Assembly: GCA_030411725.1 (NCBI GenBank)
Contig: MU839828.1
Coordinates: 2,852,001 to 2,916,000, forward strand
Source of the DNA: Echria macrotheca
Taxonomy: Eukaryota > Ascomycota > Sordariomycetes > Sordariales > Schizotheciaceae
Length of the DNA stretch: 64,000 nt
Direction of reading: 5' to 3'
In this document: positions 52,952 through 64,000 of the stretch, piece by piece
How positions within the stretch are numbered: the stretch's first letter is position 1
Layout of the letters: every line of letters starts with the position of its first letter
Translations under genes and position numbers: made by a program
The notes under the pieces: generated by a model
The model's input: only the letters and a program-made list of their open reading frames with translations
Database searches by the model: none
Told to the model about the DNA's origin: nothing

Positions 52952-54160
52952 ATGGCGCCCGCCCTGTGTGCGGTCTGCAAGACTGCGCGAGCCTTGATCA
53001 AGCGGCCCAAAAACCACAGCAAGCTCTGCAAAACGTGCTTTATCGAAGTATTTGAAGACGAGGTACATCACACAATAACCTCCTCTCAACTGTTCTTTCC
53101 AGGAGAGAGGGTCGCCATTGGAGCATCCGGCGGCAAGGACTCGACCGTCTTGGCATCTGTTCTCAAGACACTCAACGAAAGGCACAACTATGGTCTCGAC
53201 CTTGTTCTCCTAAGCATCGACGAGGGAATCAAGGGCTACCGGGACGACTCGCTAGAGACGGTCAAGAGAAATGCTGTCCAGTATGATATGCCTCTCAAAG
53301 TAGTAGGATATGACGAGCTCTACGGCTGGACCATGGACCAAGTGGTGGAGACGATCGGGAAGAAAGGGAACTGCACATACTGCGGCGTGTTCCGGAGGCA
53401 GGCACTGGATCGTGGCGCGAAGATGCTCGGTATCAAGCATGTCGTCACGGGCCATAATGCCGACGATGTGGCCGAGACCGTCCTCATGAACCTACTTCGC
53501 GGTGATATGGCACGGCTCTCGCGAAGTACCAGCATTGTCACTGGAAATAATAGCTCCGAGGTCAAGAGAAGCAAGCCTCTCAAGTATTCGTACGAGAAAG
53601 AGATTGTCCTCTACGCTCACCACAAGAAACTCGACTATTTCAGCACTGAGTGTATCTACAGCCCGGAGGCTTTCCGTGGCAGCGCCAGAAGTCTCATCAA
53701 GCAGCTGGAGAGGGTACGACCCAGCGCAATCCTGGATATTGTTCGCAGCGGAGAGGACATGGCAAGACTCGTCCCTGGAGAGTCACCATCATCCTGCAGC
53801 TGCAAGGGCAAAAGCAAAGCCCCAGCCGAAGTTGCGGAGGATGACATCGGGGGTTGTGGTTCGCAGAACGGCCGGAATCCCGGGAACGAGATGGCCGTTA
53901 TGGATAAGCAACTGAGGGAGAACGAGGAACATGAGGCCCACGAGATTGATGTGGCCAAATCAACACCAAGGAACGAAGGTGGGACGGCAAACAAGAAATG
54001 GGAGCTACCCGTCCGGACTGCTGCTGTGGCATCCAAAGTGGTCAAGGGTCAGGTTCTAGGCAACTGTAAGCGCTGCGGATACATGTCGAGTCAGGATATT
54101 TGCCAGGCTTGTACATTGCTGGATGGGTTGAATAAGAACAGAGCACAGATACAGATATAG
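52952..54160 (+). CDS. NCS6: Cytoplasmic tRNA 2-thiolation protein 1 (NCS6/CTU1)
   Basis: PP-loop ATP pyrophosphatase that, with Ncs2 and the Urm1 sulfur relay, thiolates the wobble uridine of Lys, Glu and Gln tRNAs in the cytosol. Intronless, 402 aa. The N-terminal zinc motif is LCAVCKTARALIKRPKNHSK with CKTCFIEVFE. The PP-loop is AIGASGGKDSTVLASVL at about 55. Further family motifs are LLSIDEGIKGYRDDSLETV, CTYCGVFRRQALDRGA, VVTGHNADDVAETVLMNLLR and DYFSTECIYSPEAFRG. The C-terminal zinc pair is CKRCGYMSSQDICQACTLLD. A low-complexity insert of about 75 residues (around 285-360) separates it from the core. The ATG at 52952 is the family start. Confidence 0.96.
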   Translation: MAPALCAVCKTARALIKRPKNHSKLCKTCFIEVFEDEVHHTITSSQLFFPGERVAIGASGGKDSTVLASVLKTLNERHNYGLDLVLLSIDEGIKGYRDDSLETVKRNAVQYDMPLKVVGYDELYGWTMDQVVETIGKKGNCTYCGVFRRQALDRGAKMLGIKHVVTGHNADDVAETVLMNLLRGDMARLSRSTSIVTGNNSSEVKRSKPLKYSYEKEIVLYAHHKKLDYFSTECIYSPEAFRGSARSLIKQLERVRPSAILDIVRSGEDMARLVPGESPSSCSCKGKSKAPAEVAEDDIGGCGSQNGRNPGNEMAVMDKQLRENEEHEAHEIDVAKSTPRNEGGTANKKWELPVRTAAVASKVVKGQVLGNCKRCGYMSSQDICQACTLLDGLNKNRAQIQI

Positions 54161-55612
54161 AATTGGCGCGAGCTGTCCACGAGGACTTTTTCTTTCTTTC
54201 GAAACCGCCCAACCAGGTCTCCTCTGTAGTTACACGTTGGCCCATCGTACTAGGTGGTTGATCTGGGTACTCGAGAGACTGGAGAGTCCGCCGGTTGGGG
54301 TTCATCGACGTCTCCGAGTTGCAGCGCCGTCTTCGGCCTTTTATGACATTCGTTTCTCGCACTAAAACATGTATCAACGGGTTGCTCCGCCTTATGCAGA
54401 CTCCGAACCAACATACCCTCCATGGATTGTTCAATTCGTATCCGTCCGGCGCTATCGGGTTGTCGGTTTGACCTCGCAAGAAGCCGGTCAGTCTCCGGTC
54501 GCGGTCCATCACTGGAGATTCTGTCAGCTCGCTATCGTAAAGTCATGTCGGCTTCATGTGACTGACTTTGCTGTAGACCGGGTCAGTATAGACTATTCGT
54601 AATTGTGACAGAGGCTCGCTCCTACCTTGTCCCACTGATCAATTCCACGTCTTTGCCTCTTGCCTCCGTTCTGCATGTTCCTGATCTTCGAAAGCCCCGC
54701 ACCCGTTACTCCAAACATCTGCCCTGCCGTCAATATCGGGGTTGCCTAGGGAGTAAACCGGACACGGCTTACAGCAACGATGATCCCATAGGGAATCAGT
54801 GTTTCGAAAGGCACCGGCATCGCGTTGGCTGTGTTGGCCTGTTGATTTGAGTTAGAATGTGCCGAGAGATTTCAATTGAATTGGGTTAATTCTTACACGA
54901 AGCCCTGTGCGGAGTCTGGTGCTCACGAAGTCTGAGGGAATTGGGTGGCTCGATTCCGGGCACCGGTAGTGAATCGCGACCGAGCTGGTTTGGAGTGCTT
55001 GACCGAGCCAAGCGTTTCTGCCTGAGGCGTCAAAAGCTCGCCCAATCTTGCTGCTCAGTGCTCACCACCATGTGGTCTGTGCGGCGCATCAGGGGGCCAC
55101 AGGATGACTAATTAGCGTGGTTGGCACACGGGGCACGGAAGCTCCCTGCGACAAGCTGCAGGAGCGAACCAGCAGAGGCGACGTGAACCTTCACAACGAC
55201 GCCGACTCAGCGACGAAAATCCCCCACCAGCACTCCGGTTCGTGGCATCTCAACACGGTTTCGACGCGTCTCTCCACTTGTAGCGACCTTTGAACTCGGT
55301 TCCCTTCTGATAAACGCGGACCCAACCTCATTCCTGCGCGTTTCGGCAGCGGCACCCGCCCTCGTCGCGAAACCATCCTCCCTTCCCCAATGCGCCGCGC
55401 ATGTGATTCGCCACTCGACACAACCCACCGTCGCTGATAACGACGCTTAGCACCGACCAGCGCCGTCCACAAGTATGCGCCGGGCATGACCGACCTGCGA
55501 CGAGTCCTGTGCGCTGCGCTGGTATGAACCGTTCCTCGGCGGCCGTTTCGCTAGACTCTTCGAATCGCATTTCTCCAAGGTCTGCCCGGCAGGGCTAGGA
55601 AAATACGGCAAC
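54161..55612. other. Intergenic: 3' flank of NCS6 and promoter of SAS3-type gene
   Basis: 1.45 kb with no supported gene. The open minus frame 54042-54512 overlaps the NCS6 3' end and lacks motifs. A CTCGATTCC near 54951 was tested as a tRNA B box and rejected. Confidence 0.45.
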
Positions 55613-58600
55613 ATGGCGGATGCACAGCTGATGGAAGAACAATTACAACAAAGCGCCATGCTTGCTGAGCTGGACACTGCAGCTGGCGCCACTCCTGCTG
55701 GAGAAGTGAGCATGGACAACGAGGCGGCGTTTACTTCCAACCAGGAAATCGATGTCAAACCCGCTATAGAAGAATACGACGACGAGGACGAAGATATGGA
55801 AGATGCTGGGGAAGGACACGACGACAACGATGGGGAGGAAGACGCCTCTGGATCGGAGGATAATAGCGACTCTGGCGAGGACGACGACGCGTACGGCGAG
55901 CAGGATGCCGAGGGCGAAGATGACGACGAAGACGTGCGGGCTCATGTTCCGCAACGGAGAAGCACTGGGCATATCGTTGAGGATGATGAAGACGACGATG
56001 ACGAGCGAGTCGGGGCGGTCAAGATAAAACCAGGCGAGACCGACGACGATGATGACAGCAACTCCGATTCGGCAAGCTTGGCGAGTGGTAGCGACGTGGA
56101 CTCTGATGGCGAGGCAGAATGGGACGAAGCAAAGGTTGAAGATGACGAAGACGAGGAAGATGACGAGTCCGACAACGCGAACCTGAGAAATTGCATATTT
56201 TGCAAGCAAAAGGAAGATGGTGCCGGGTCTGAGCCGTTCCTCCTCTGTACAGGCTGTGGTGATAATGCTCACCCCCAATGCGCAAGAGATACAGGCGCAT
56301 TGGTTTATACCGAAGGTGTGTCTTTTTCCGACAAGCTTCACAGAACACTATCTAACTGATCCAGTGCCCAAACGGTGGAAGTGTCCCGATTGTGCCGGTG
56401 ACAGCACGGACGACTCTGATGCAGATATCGAAGTTGACGGAGAGCCAGATGGCCGGGCAAATAGGGATTCGTCTAGCTCGACGCCATCATCCCGCCGTGC
56501 TGCAGCTCCGAAGCTAGCGCGAGATTTATTGCCCCCGCAGAAAGGCTCGGTCAAACCTGACTCGCACTCGGTCTTCAATCAATTAGTGCTCGATGAAGAC
56601 CCGATGGATGGCTCGCGCGTACTGCGAAAACGTAAGGCGTCGTCGGCTGAAGCGGACGAGGGTGTCATGGCCCTTCGGAAACGGCGTCGGAATACCGCAG
56701 ACGAGAGCACCGACGAGGCAAATGGTGGTGAGACGGGGAGACCACATTCGTCCCGGTCGCTACGGATCAAGACGCCAAGTCCTCGTGCTTCCATAGTCAA
56801 GAAGACTCGCGGGAGCATCGTCGTCAAAATGCGCCTCGACACCTCGAGTCTCCGCCAAGTCCTCTCCCGTAAGCCGCGGGGCTCGGAGAAGAAAAGGTCA
56901 AAACGTAATGGCACACGGCCATCAAGGAGTGAGAAATCACGGACACCTGTGGCAGCCCCACCAGTCATTGCTACCCCTTTCACTACAACCAGCTATTCCC
57001 AACCGTTCTACTCCTTCTACGACAAGGAAACAGACGAGCTGAAAGGCAAACCCTACGGCGGCATCCTTACGGAAGCGGAAGCCGATACATCCAAGACGAT
57101 GCCGACGAATGATGATCGTCGACGGTTCGACGAAGCGAAGCAAAAGGCCGAAGAGGAATGGAGGCAGCGTGTGTTGAAGATGCAGGCAGAAATCGAACTG
57201 CCGGCCAAAAAGTCAAAGAAGTCGTCTGGGCCCGCAAGCCAGATTGAGTGCATCGAATTCGGCGGGTGGGAGATCGACACGTGGTATGCGGCTCCCTACC
57301 CCGAGGAATACAGCCGGAACCGCGTGCTGTACATTTGCGAGTTCTGTCTGAAATACATGAACTCGGATTATGTGGCTTGGCGGCACAAGCTGAAGTGTCC
57401 GGCCAAGCACCCTCCGGGAGACGAGATCTACCGACACGGCTCGGTGTCTGTCTTCGAGGTCGACGGTCGCAAGAATCCGGTCTACTGCCAGAACCTATGT
57501 CTCTTGGCGAAGCTCTTCCTGGGCTCCAAGACATTATATTACGATGTCGAGCCGTTTCTCTTCTACGTCTTGTGCGAGTACGACGATCTCGGCTACCACT
57601 TCGTGGGATACTTCTCCAAGGAGAAACGGGCAAGTAGCCAGAACAACGTCTCATGCATTCTGACGCTTCCCATCCACCAGCGGAAGGGCTACGGCAACTT
57701 GTTGATTGACTTCTCATACCTCTTAACAAGAGTCGAGCAAAAGACCGGCTCGCCCGAGAAACCGCTGTCCGACATGGGCCTGGTATCCTACCGCAACTAC
57801 TGGCGGCTCATCATGTGCCGCTATCTACTCGAGCATTCACCAAGCGACAGGAGCGACAAAAAAGGTCTCAGCATCAAGAAGATTTCTGACGACACTGGAC
57901 TCACCCCCGACGACGTGATATCGGCCCTGGAGGGACTCCGGTGCCTGGTCCGCGATCCCCAAACCCAGCTCTACGCCTTCCGCGTCGATCAGCAGTATTG
58001 CCGGGAGTACATCGCAAAATGGGAATCCAAGAACTACGTGCAGCTGAACCCGAGCGCGTTGACGTGGACTCCCTATGTGATGGGTAAGAGCAATGCCACG
58101 AACTTCGAGCTGGGGCCTGCCTTGAACGCGATCGCCCCTCGCGAGGACGAGGAGGAGCAGAAGCCTCCAGTCCCAGTGGGCGAGGTCTTGGTCAACGGGA
58201 CGGCAACCGTTGGGCCAGAACACGTCAAACAGGAGCCAAAAGGTGAACTGCACCAAACAGTCCTCGAGTCGACAGAACCGAACGAGACCGGAGCGGTGGC
58301 AACCGGTGATATCGAGAACAAGCCGAATGGTATCTTGGTGAATGGCAAAGCCCTCGACGCCGAGGCGGAGACGAAACCAGGTGAACACTCGAAAGCCCCG
58401 GTCAGTGACTGGGCAGCGCAATACAAGGATATACCAGCTACGAGGTTCGAGGTTGTCCCACCTCTTGCGGGCACTCGCCGGGCCGACCGATCACGGCCCC
58501 TCCTCTCCCGGCCGCCCGCTGTTCGGACTGTCAGCGCCCCGCGTCCGAGACCGAAACGGCCGAGTGGTTCTGCAAGACGGTCGTCGATCTCGAAACCGAA

Positions 58601-58919
58601 GAGCAGCAGCAAGAGGAAGACCGGAGGAACTGGACGTGGACCGGGACGATGGCCAAAGGGCACCAAGAAGAGTGATTACGGAAACGCTGACAGCGGGCCT
58701 GGATTCCCTCCTGGATGGATTGCTGAGCGGACGAAGGTGGCCGAGACCTCAAAGAAGCCGAACCAGACAGATGCCGAGGACACGGTTCAGGTCCAGACCC
58801 CAACACTTAAAGAGTCGTCGACCGCCAGTAGCGGGAGGAGGAACGGTTCCGTGGGTTCCGCAACAGGCGTCAACGGGGTCTCGCATGGCGACGTTGTTAC
58901 GGCGGACGTGGATGACTAG
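55613..58919 (+). CDS. MYST histone acetyltransferase with PHD finger (SAS3/KAT6 type)
   Basis: Catalytic subunit of a NuA3-like histone H3 acetyltransferase complex, acting in the nucleus. 1085 aa, exons 55613-56315 and 56365-58919. A long acidic N-terminus (about 40-190) precedes a PHD-like finger that the intron splits: CIFCKQKEDGAGSEPFLLCT, CGDNAHPQCA and, after the junction, VPKRWKCPDCAG. The MYST domain spans about 480-760. It has the zinc knuckle YICEFCLKYMNSDYVAWRHK, CPAKHPPGDEIYRHG, LCLLAKLFLGSKTLYYDVEP, the catalytic Cys in NNVSCILTLPIHQRKGYGNL and the catalytic Glu in GSPEKPLSDMGLVSYRNYW. The C-terminus is basic and disordered, with an AT-hook-like RGPGRWPKG. The PHD plus MYST layout favours SAS3/KAT6 over ESA1 or SAS2. 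Confidence 0.93.
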
Positions 58920-59942
58920 GCGCGAGGAGAGCCGGAACGGATGATGCTTTGTATCAATAATTGTAGGGCTATTACGGAGCGAATTTCTGGGATGGACATG
59001 GCTTCGGCGAGATCATGGGCGACCCGGTTGTGGCGGATCTGCTTTACCTTGAGAGCTGGCGTTTTGAGGGATACAAAGAAAGACTTGCTCCTGCCTCACG
59101 AGATTTATACAACTACCGTTGGTAGTTTGCTTCAACAGACTATCGAGGTAGACCCGGAATCATGTAGTTAATTATTGCGATTGATGCAGTGGGAATTTTA
59201 TTCGGTAACTGTGAATAATTGCATTCAATAGAAACATGTACTCTAGGATGTCCCCTCTGTTTGCCCTCTGTTTGCGAGTCCCTCGCTATCTTGCCACAGC
59301 TGACGCGTTGGGAGCTCAGCCCGGCCTGCTTGGCATCTTCAAGCGTGCCTGGATGCCGATCCGGCCGCCGGCTCGTTTGCATCGGTTTCGCGTTGATGTG
59401 ACAGTTTTGGCGGTAACAATTTGCGACTTTGAGCAGCTGGCAAGACTGACTGGAACTGCTGTCGAGCGTCTCTCGGAAGGTGGGCAAGGTTCCATGCACG
59501 GGGACACAGTGCTGCTAGATTACGACACCCCTAAATTGGCCCCTCTTTTCGCAACTGGCGACGCCTCAGACCTTACCAATGCGCCACTCCGACTCCAAGT
59601 CCTCTCTTTTGTTCTCGCTCCAGTAACCTTAGTCGCATATGCGCCGGCCTATTCCATCCCTCGTCCGCCATTCGATTTCGTGCGTCGCCGTCTCGTAACG
59701 ACGGCTGTGCTGACAGCACATTTGGCGCGTGGCCTGTAGCGACGAATTCCACTCCCACGCAGCCGCTTCAACCACCAGCCTTCGAGCCGACGGGCTGTAG
59801 CCTGCAAGAGAGACCTCTTCCGCTCCGCAGTTCTCGGCCGTCCATCCACCGACACGACTTGGCCCTCGCGCGGTTGCCGCATTGCCCTGTTTTGCTTCGT
59901 CGGACATCCTTTCGAATATTCTCCCCGTAACCGCCATTCACC
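58920..59942. other. Intergenic between SAS3-type gene and epsin
   Basis: About 1 kb with 3' flank and epsin promoter and leader. No gene or repeat that I can support. Confidence 0.5.
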
Positions 59943-61882
59943 ATGTCGAAGGTCATTCGGAGCGTCAAAAATGTCACCAAGGGATATTCTAGCGTCCAGG
60001 TCAAGGTGCGCGAAGGTTTGTAGCGCCCCGCCGGAAACTGTGCTATCCAGTGCCTCCCACCTCCGGGAGAATTGTGCAATGGCGTTTGGCTGATACATTT
60101 ATAACCCCGTCGCAGCGACCAGCAACGACCCATGGGGCCCGACGGGGACGCAGATGAGCGAGATCGCTCAGCTCACTTACAACTCGTAAGTGGTCGCCTA
60201 ATCTCGCATTACGAGGCCCTCGAGCGCTTCGTAGTAGCCTGGTTGTAGGCAAGCACTCTAACGCGGGGTTTAAATCGGACTAGGTCGACCGAGTTCTACG
60301 AGATTATGGACATGCTCGACAAACGACTCAACGATAAAGGAAGAAACTGGCGGCACGTTCTCAAGGCGTTGAAAGTTATGGACTACTGCCTTCACGAGGG
60401 CTCCGAGCTGGTTGTCACATGGGCCAAGCAGAACATCTTCGTCATCAAGACGCTGCGCGAGTTTATATACATCGACGACGAGGGTCGTGATGTTGGCCAG
60501 AATGGTGCGTTTGGGTCGATGACTGGCGCGGGAAAACAGCTCATGCTAACGTCGGAACAGTGCGGGTCGCGGCCAAGGAAATCACGTCACTGATTCTGGA
60601 TGAGGAGAGACTCCGAGCCGAACGTAACGACCGGAGAACGTGGAAGTCGCGGGTCACAGGCTTGGAGGAGTATGGCCCTCAGCAGTCGCAGCACCAGCCC
60701 CATGAGCCCCGCCGGCAGCCGCGCCGACAAATGACGGACGAGGAGGACGCCGAATACAAACTGGCAATCGAGGCGAGCAAGCATCAGGAGGAGGAGGACA
60801 GGAAGAAGCGGGAGAGTCGAAACGCCGATGTGGACGATGACGACCTGGCAAAGGCAATCAAGCTCAGCAAGGAAGAGGAAGAGCGGCGCCGACGCGAGCT
60901 CGAGGACACCAATGCTTCTTCTCTCTTCGATGACGAGCCATCGCAGCCGACCCAGTCCCAGTTTACAGGATTCAACCAGGGCTACCAGCAAGGGAGCGCT
61001 GTTGACTTCTTTGCGAACCCCATCGATCAGAACCAAATGCAAGGCCAGCCGACGGGCTACATGGGTAATGCGTACGGCGGGTATCCGGCACAGCCAACTG
61101 GGTATCAGAACGGCTTTACCAACGGGTTCGGCGCTCAGCCGACGGGATTTGACCCATATGGACAGCAGCAGATGCCACAGACGACGTTCCAGGCACAACC
61201 GACTGGGTATAACCCGTATGCTCAGCAGCCGCAGCAAGTCCAACAAGTACAACCGCAGATTCAGGAACCCACTCTGCAACCCGGCAGCAATAACCCATGG
61301 GCAAGCAACCAGGGGATGCAGACGGGAGGTCTCAAGCCCATGCCCACCGGCTCCAACAATCCTTTTGCGCAACAACCGCAGCAGACGTTCAGTAGACCTC
61401 AGACGTTCACGCCGTCCCTGTCGACACTCAGCAGCCTACCTGAGCAAAAGACGCTCACAAACTTTGGGCAATCTCCCAGCTTCACTATCCCATCTCCTCA
61501 GCCAGTGCCCCAAATTCAACAGCCGCAGAAGGAGCTTAGCGAACACGAAGCGAAACTCAATGCCCTTCTCGCCAGCGGCGATGGCATGGACACGTTTGGT
61601 AACACAGGTAACTTGCGCATTCCAGCGCAGCACACAGCTCCGGGGACTTTCGTGAATAGCGCAGGCGCTGGCCTTGGTAGAATCACGGCGGACGCCACAG
61701 GTAGCAACCCGTTTCTCCGAACCCAATATACGGGGATGCCGACAGTATCATACGGCGGCCAGCAGATACCGGCGGCCACGGGCCCAGCTGGCATGAATGG
61801 CTTCGGAAATCAGGGGACCAACAACCCTTTTGCCGGACGGCAACAGCAGCAGGGCAACCAGGGCGACTTGATTCAGTTCTAA
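59943..61882 (+). CDS. Epsin (ENTH-domain endocytic adaptor, Ent1/Ent2 type)
   Basis: Clathrin-associated adaptor that binds PI(4,5)P2 and ubiquitinated cargo at endocytic sites. The protein is 561 aa, with exons 59943-60015, 60116-60185, 60284-60504 and 60561-61882. The ENTH domain (about 1-145) is built over three introns: MSKVIRSVKNVTKGYSSVQV, ATSNDPWGPTGTQMSEIAQL, STEFYEIMDMLDKRLNDKGR, WRHVLKALKVMDYCLHEGSE and VRVAAKEITSLILDEERLRA. Two ubiquitin-interacting motifs follow, DAEYKLAIEASKHQEEE and DDLAKAIKLSKEEEE. The tail is Q-, P- and G-rich, with PTGY/PTGF repeats (sites resembling Pan1/End3 phosphoregulation) and NPF-like SNNPFA, GSNPFL and TNNPFAG motifs that bind EH domains. It ends GDLIQF, a clathrin-box-like end. 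Confidence 0.95.
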
Positions 61883-63456
61883 AACGGAGCAGGCGAGTTG
61901 GGGTTGGGTAGGGGTCGGGGTCGGGTTTGTAAACGTTGTATTCTGTTCTTTTTTTCTTCCAAGAGTTACCATTTCAGTCATCCCGACGGGGTGTCGATTT
62001 CCTAGTTGCCCCGCGATACCCAGAGTGTCTTGCTGGTGTTGTGACCAAGGGGGCAACGGCTGTCCAGCCGTTTTCTTTCTGGAAGGACAAGCATTCCCAA
62101 TATTTAACCCTTCTTGTCGATAGAAACTCAAAGCTTGATTGGATTTACTCACTATCGTCTGGCAATGGCGGCACGGTGATTCGTGTCCAGCCCTAACCCT
62201 GAATCTACAAATACAGACCCGTGGATGCCGAAAATGCGATTGGTGCTTTGGTTTGCTGCGGTGCTACCCTTCAGAAACGAGAGCTTGGGAGGACATGGCG
62301 GTCCAAACAGCTGGGGGATTTATAGGGGTTGAGCGCGGGCAGAGTCGGGGCGGGCGGTGATTCATAGCTCGCATGTGCTGGACCAGCACCGTCGCTTGTA
62401 TCGCGAATCCGAACGAGTAGCTGCCCACAATTTTTCAACCATCAGTTTCAGGTCCGGCGTCCTGCCTTGTGAGCGGCAGTCTTCGCATCTGGGTGGTCAA
62501 GAGGAGAGGGAAACACCTGCAGGGCATTCTTTGAATTAGTCAGTCGTGGACTAGAGCCAATCAGGCGCGCAAATTGCTGCCAGGCAGAACCGTGGGTATG
62601 CACGTGACGATGCAGCTCTCCTGCGAGCGACAGCTCTGTGTCATAGCCAGAAGCTTGGACAGACTAAGGAAAAAAGATACATAAGTGCCTGTCGCCCCGA
62701 GGAGGTTCCAGTGTTGGATTTTTTCGTCGCATCAGGAGGTCCTTGATCAGGCTTGTCCAGTTAGCAGCCCAGCGGCACACAGCTGTGTTCCATACTGTGT
62801 GTAACTAGCTAGTTAGTCCCCAACCCAGCTGCTTGACGGCATCATAGCTGTTGGCCCGTGACTGAGTGACAGTGAAGTGCAGTCTCCCAAGCCCAACACA
62901 AAGACCTACTCTGGTGGTATAAAATCCGGTACTTTGCCAAAGCATACTGTAAAGAAGCACTGGACTTTTCCTTTCCACATCCAAACGTCCTTGTGAGTCC
63001 TTATCCCTACGTCATTCGCCAGGCTCGCCGGTCGCGAGCTAACGGGCTGAGGTTGCAGGCCGACGCGTCGCGTCATTGGTCAGTCAGCCTGAGGTGGCTG
63101 GGTGGGTCCGAATTCTGGCGACGAGGGAACCACCCGACGAGCCAAACTTCTCGAGCGAGCTGCAACATCGCCTTTCTTCACCTCGCCCTCTCCACGCGAG
63201 AATCAAAGGTGCCATCGTCACCACGACCGGGCACCTTTTCTTTGCGGCGATTTCCATTTCATCTCTCTCACAATTCTAATCGCTCTTTCCAGCCAATTTC
63301 GCGCCAGCCTCCCGTCAGAGATTTTTTTCCCTCTCCTCTCCCCACGCGTCAGGCGTTCGCATCCTTGCCGCCCGGCCGCGCATGCTCCTCGCATCGCGAC
63401 GCGAAACTTCCTTCTACCTCACAATACCGAGCAGTCCGCGATAAACGACGCCAACC
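61883..63456. other. Intergenic: 3' flank of epsin and promoter/leader of the FG nucleoporin
   Basis: No protein gene seen. Contains a TATAAAA at 62918-62924 and a good candidate leader intron at 62993-63058, followed by about 400 bp of C/T-rich leader. A CCCTAACCC lies near 62193. Confidence 0.5.
62993..63058 (+). other. Candidate 5' leader intron of the FG nucleoporin gene
   Basis: GTGAGT donor at 62993, GCTAAC branch-like site at 63038-63043 and TTGCAG acceptor ending at 63058 make a 66-nt intron of normal size. It lies about 70 bp downstream of a TATAAAA box and 400 bp upstream of the ATG. Confidence 0.45.
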
Positions 63457-64000
63457 ATGTCATTTGGTAGCGGCTTCGGGGGCGGCTTCGGCCAGAACAA
63501 CGCCCAACAATCCACGGGCTTCGGTGGATTCGGTTCGAATACCACGTCGACTCCAGGTATGTTCCTTTCGCTTGCCATCTTCTTCGCCCTCAGGACGAGA
63601 CCCTTCGACGCGACTCGCCATAAGTATGGAATACTAACTTCGCCCAGCATTCGGCTCGACAGGAACTTCAGCCTTCGGCGCCCAAAACAATACAACCAAC
63701 ACGACTACCGGTGGTCTCTTTGGTGGTGGTGGCACTGGTACCAGCAGCTTTGGGACCGGCGGTTTCGGCGCGGGCAGTGCATTTGGAAGTAAGCCTGCTT
63801 TCGGTACGACTGCGACTACGACCAGCGGCGGAGGCCTCTTCGGCGCGTCGACCACAACGGCGGGCGCCCCAGGATTCGGTTCCACAAGCAACGCCTTTGG
63901 CTCCACGGCCGCTTCATCATCTACTCCTTTCGGCGGCGGCGGAGGTTTGTTTGGTGGCGCGAACAAGGCTGCAACGACAGGATTTGGCTCGACCTCGACA
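63457..64000 (+). CDS. FG nucleoporin, Nup98/Nup145 type, 5' part only
   Basis: N-terminal FG-repeat region of a nuclear pore protein that forms the permeability barrier, cut by the window end. Exon 1 is 63457-63556 and exon 2 starts at 63648. The protein begins MSFGSGFGGGFGQNNAQQST, then joins over the intron to TPAFGSTGTSAFGAQNNTTN. Repeats are FG, GLFG (TGGLFGGG, GGGLFGAS, GGLFGGAN) and SAFGS type, in a Gly/Thr/Ser/Ala spacer. The GLFG repeats favour Nup98/Nup145N (or Nup100/116) over Nsp1 or Nup62. The autoproteolytic and Gle2-binding regions are outside the window. Confidence 0.9.

Noticed and set aside
54890..54980. tRNA gene (CTCGATTCC string)
   Set aside because: The flanking five bases do not pair to form a T-arm.

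Overview
This window is nuclear DNA from a filamentous ascomycete (Pezizomycotina). A Sordariomycete, probably of the Sordariales, is my best guess, but I cannot name the species. The reasons are: short introns (about 45-100 nt, one of 239 nt) with GTNNGT-type donors and CTAAC-like branch sites; compact gene spacing on both strands; and typical Pezizomycotina families (NACHT/ankyrin NLR-like proteins with SesA- or SesB-type N-termini, DUF7918, TCO89, an aflatoxin-pump-type MFS). I read 22 protein-coding genes, of which the first (serine hydrolase) and last (FG nucleoporin) are cut by the window edges. I found no convincing tRNA or rRNA gene. Gene models were spliced by eye, and each is supported by continuous reading frame and family motifs across the junctions.

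Layout. 0-11 kb, all minus strand: secreted or membrane beta-lactamase-like serine hydrolase (partial), DUF7918 protein, seipin, and an F-BAR/SH3 cytokinesis protein (Cdc15/Imp2/Hof1 type). 12-21 kb, plus strand: RXT2 (Rpd3L histone deacetylase complex), a DHA2-type MFS exporter, and a SesA-NACHT-ankyrin NLR-like protein. 21-34 kb: fructose-1,6-bisphosphatase, peroxisomal 3-ketoacyl-CoA thiolase with a PTS2 signal, TCO89 (TORC1), an SPF30-like Tudor splicing factor, IND1 (complex I Fe-S assembly, minus) head to head with BFR2 (ribosome biogenesis), and a small membrane protein (minus). 41-64 kb: ornithine cyclodeaminase-like protein, a second NLR-like protein (alpha/beta-hydrolase-NACHT-ankyrin), beta-carbonic anhydrase and ribosomal protein eL8 (all minus), then NCS6/CTU1, a SAS3-type MYST acetyltransferase with PHD finger, epsin and the start of a Nup98/Nup145-type nucleoporin (all plus).

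The most unusual part is the gene-free 34.5-41.3 kb stretch. It carries about 28 dispersed, same-orientation copies of a degenerate element of about 33 bp. Its left half reads TTCAAGGCCTCC and its right half GTAGAAATTGCAGTGA, with a variable centre. The copies are separated by unrelated spacers of about 60-740 bp. Most keep exactly 27 bp from the GCCTCC block to the end of GCAGTG even though the centre differs. The same stretch holds a diverged head-to-head inverted duplication (37.9-38.1 kb), a duplicated repeat-plus-spacer block (39.8-40.15 kb) and one reversed copy at the right edge. I know of no described fungal element with this structure.

Most genes here are housekeeping and are not linked by a pathway. 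Two metabolic neighbours, gluconeogenic FBP1 and the beta-oxidation thiolase, sit side by side. The thiolase promoter has four CCTCGG/CCGAGG cores of the kind bound by FarA/FarB/CTF1 fatty-acid regulators. Four neighbouring promoters look shared or compact: IND1/BFR2 (286 bp) and eL8/NCS6 (342 bp) are divergent pairs.
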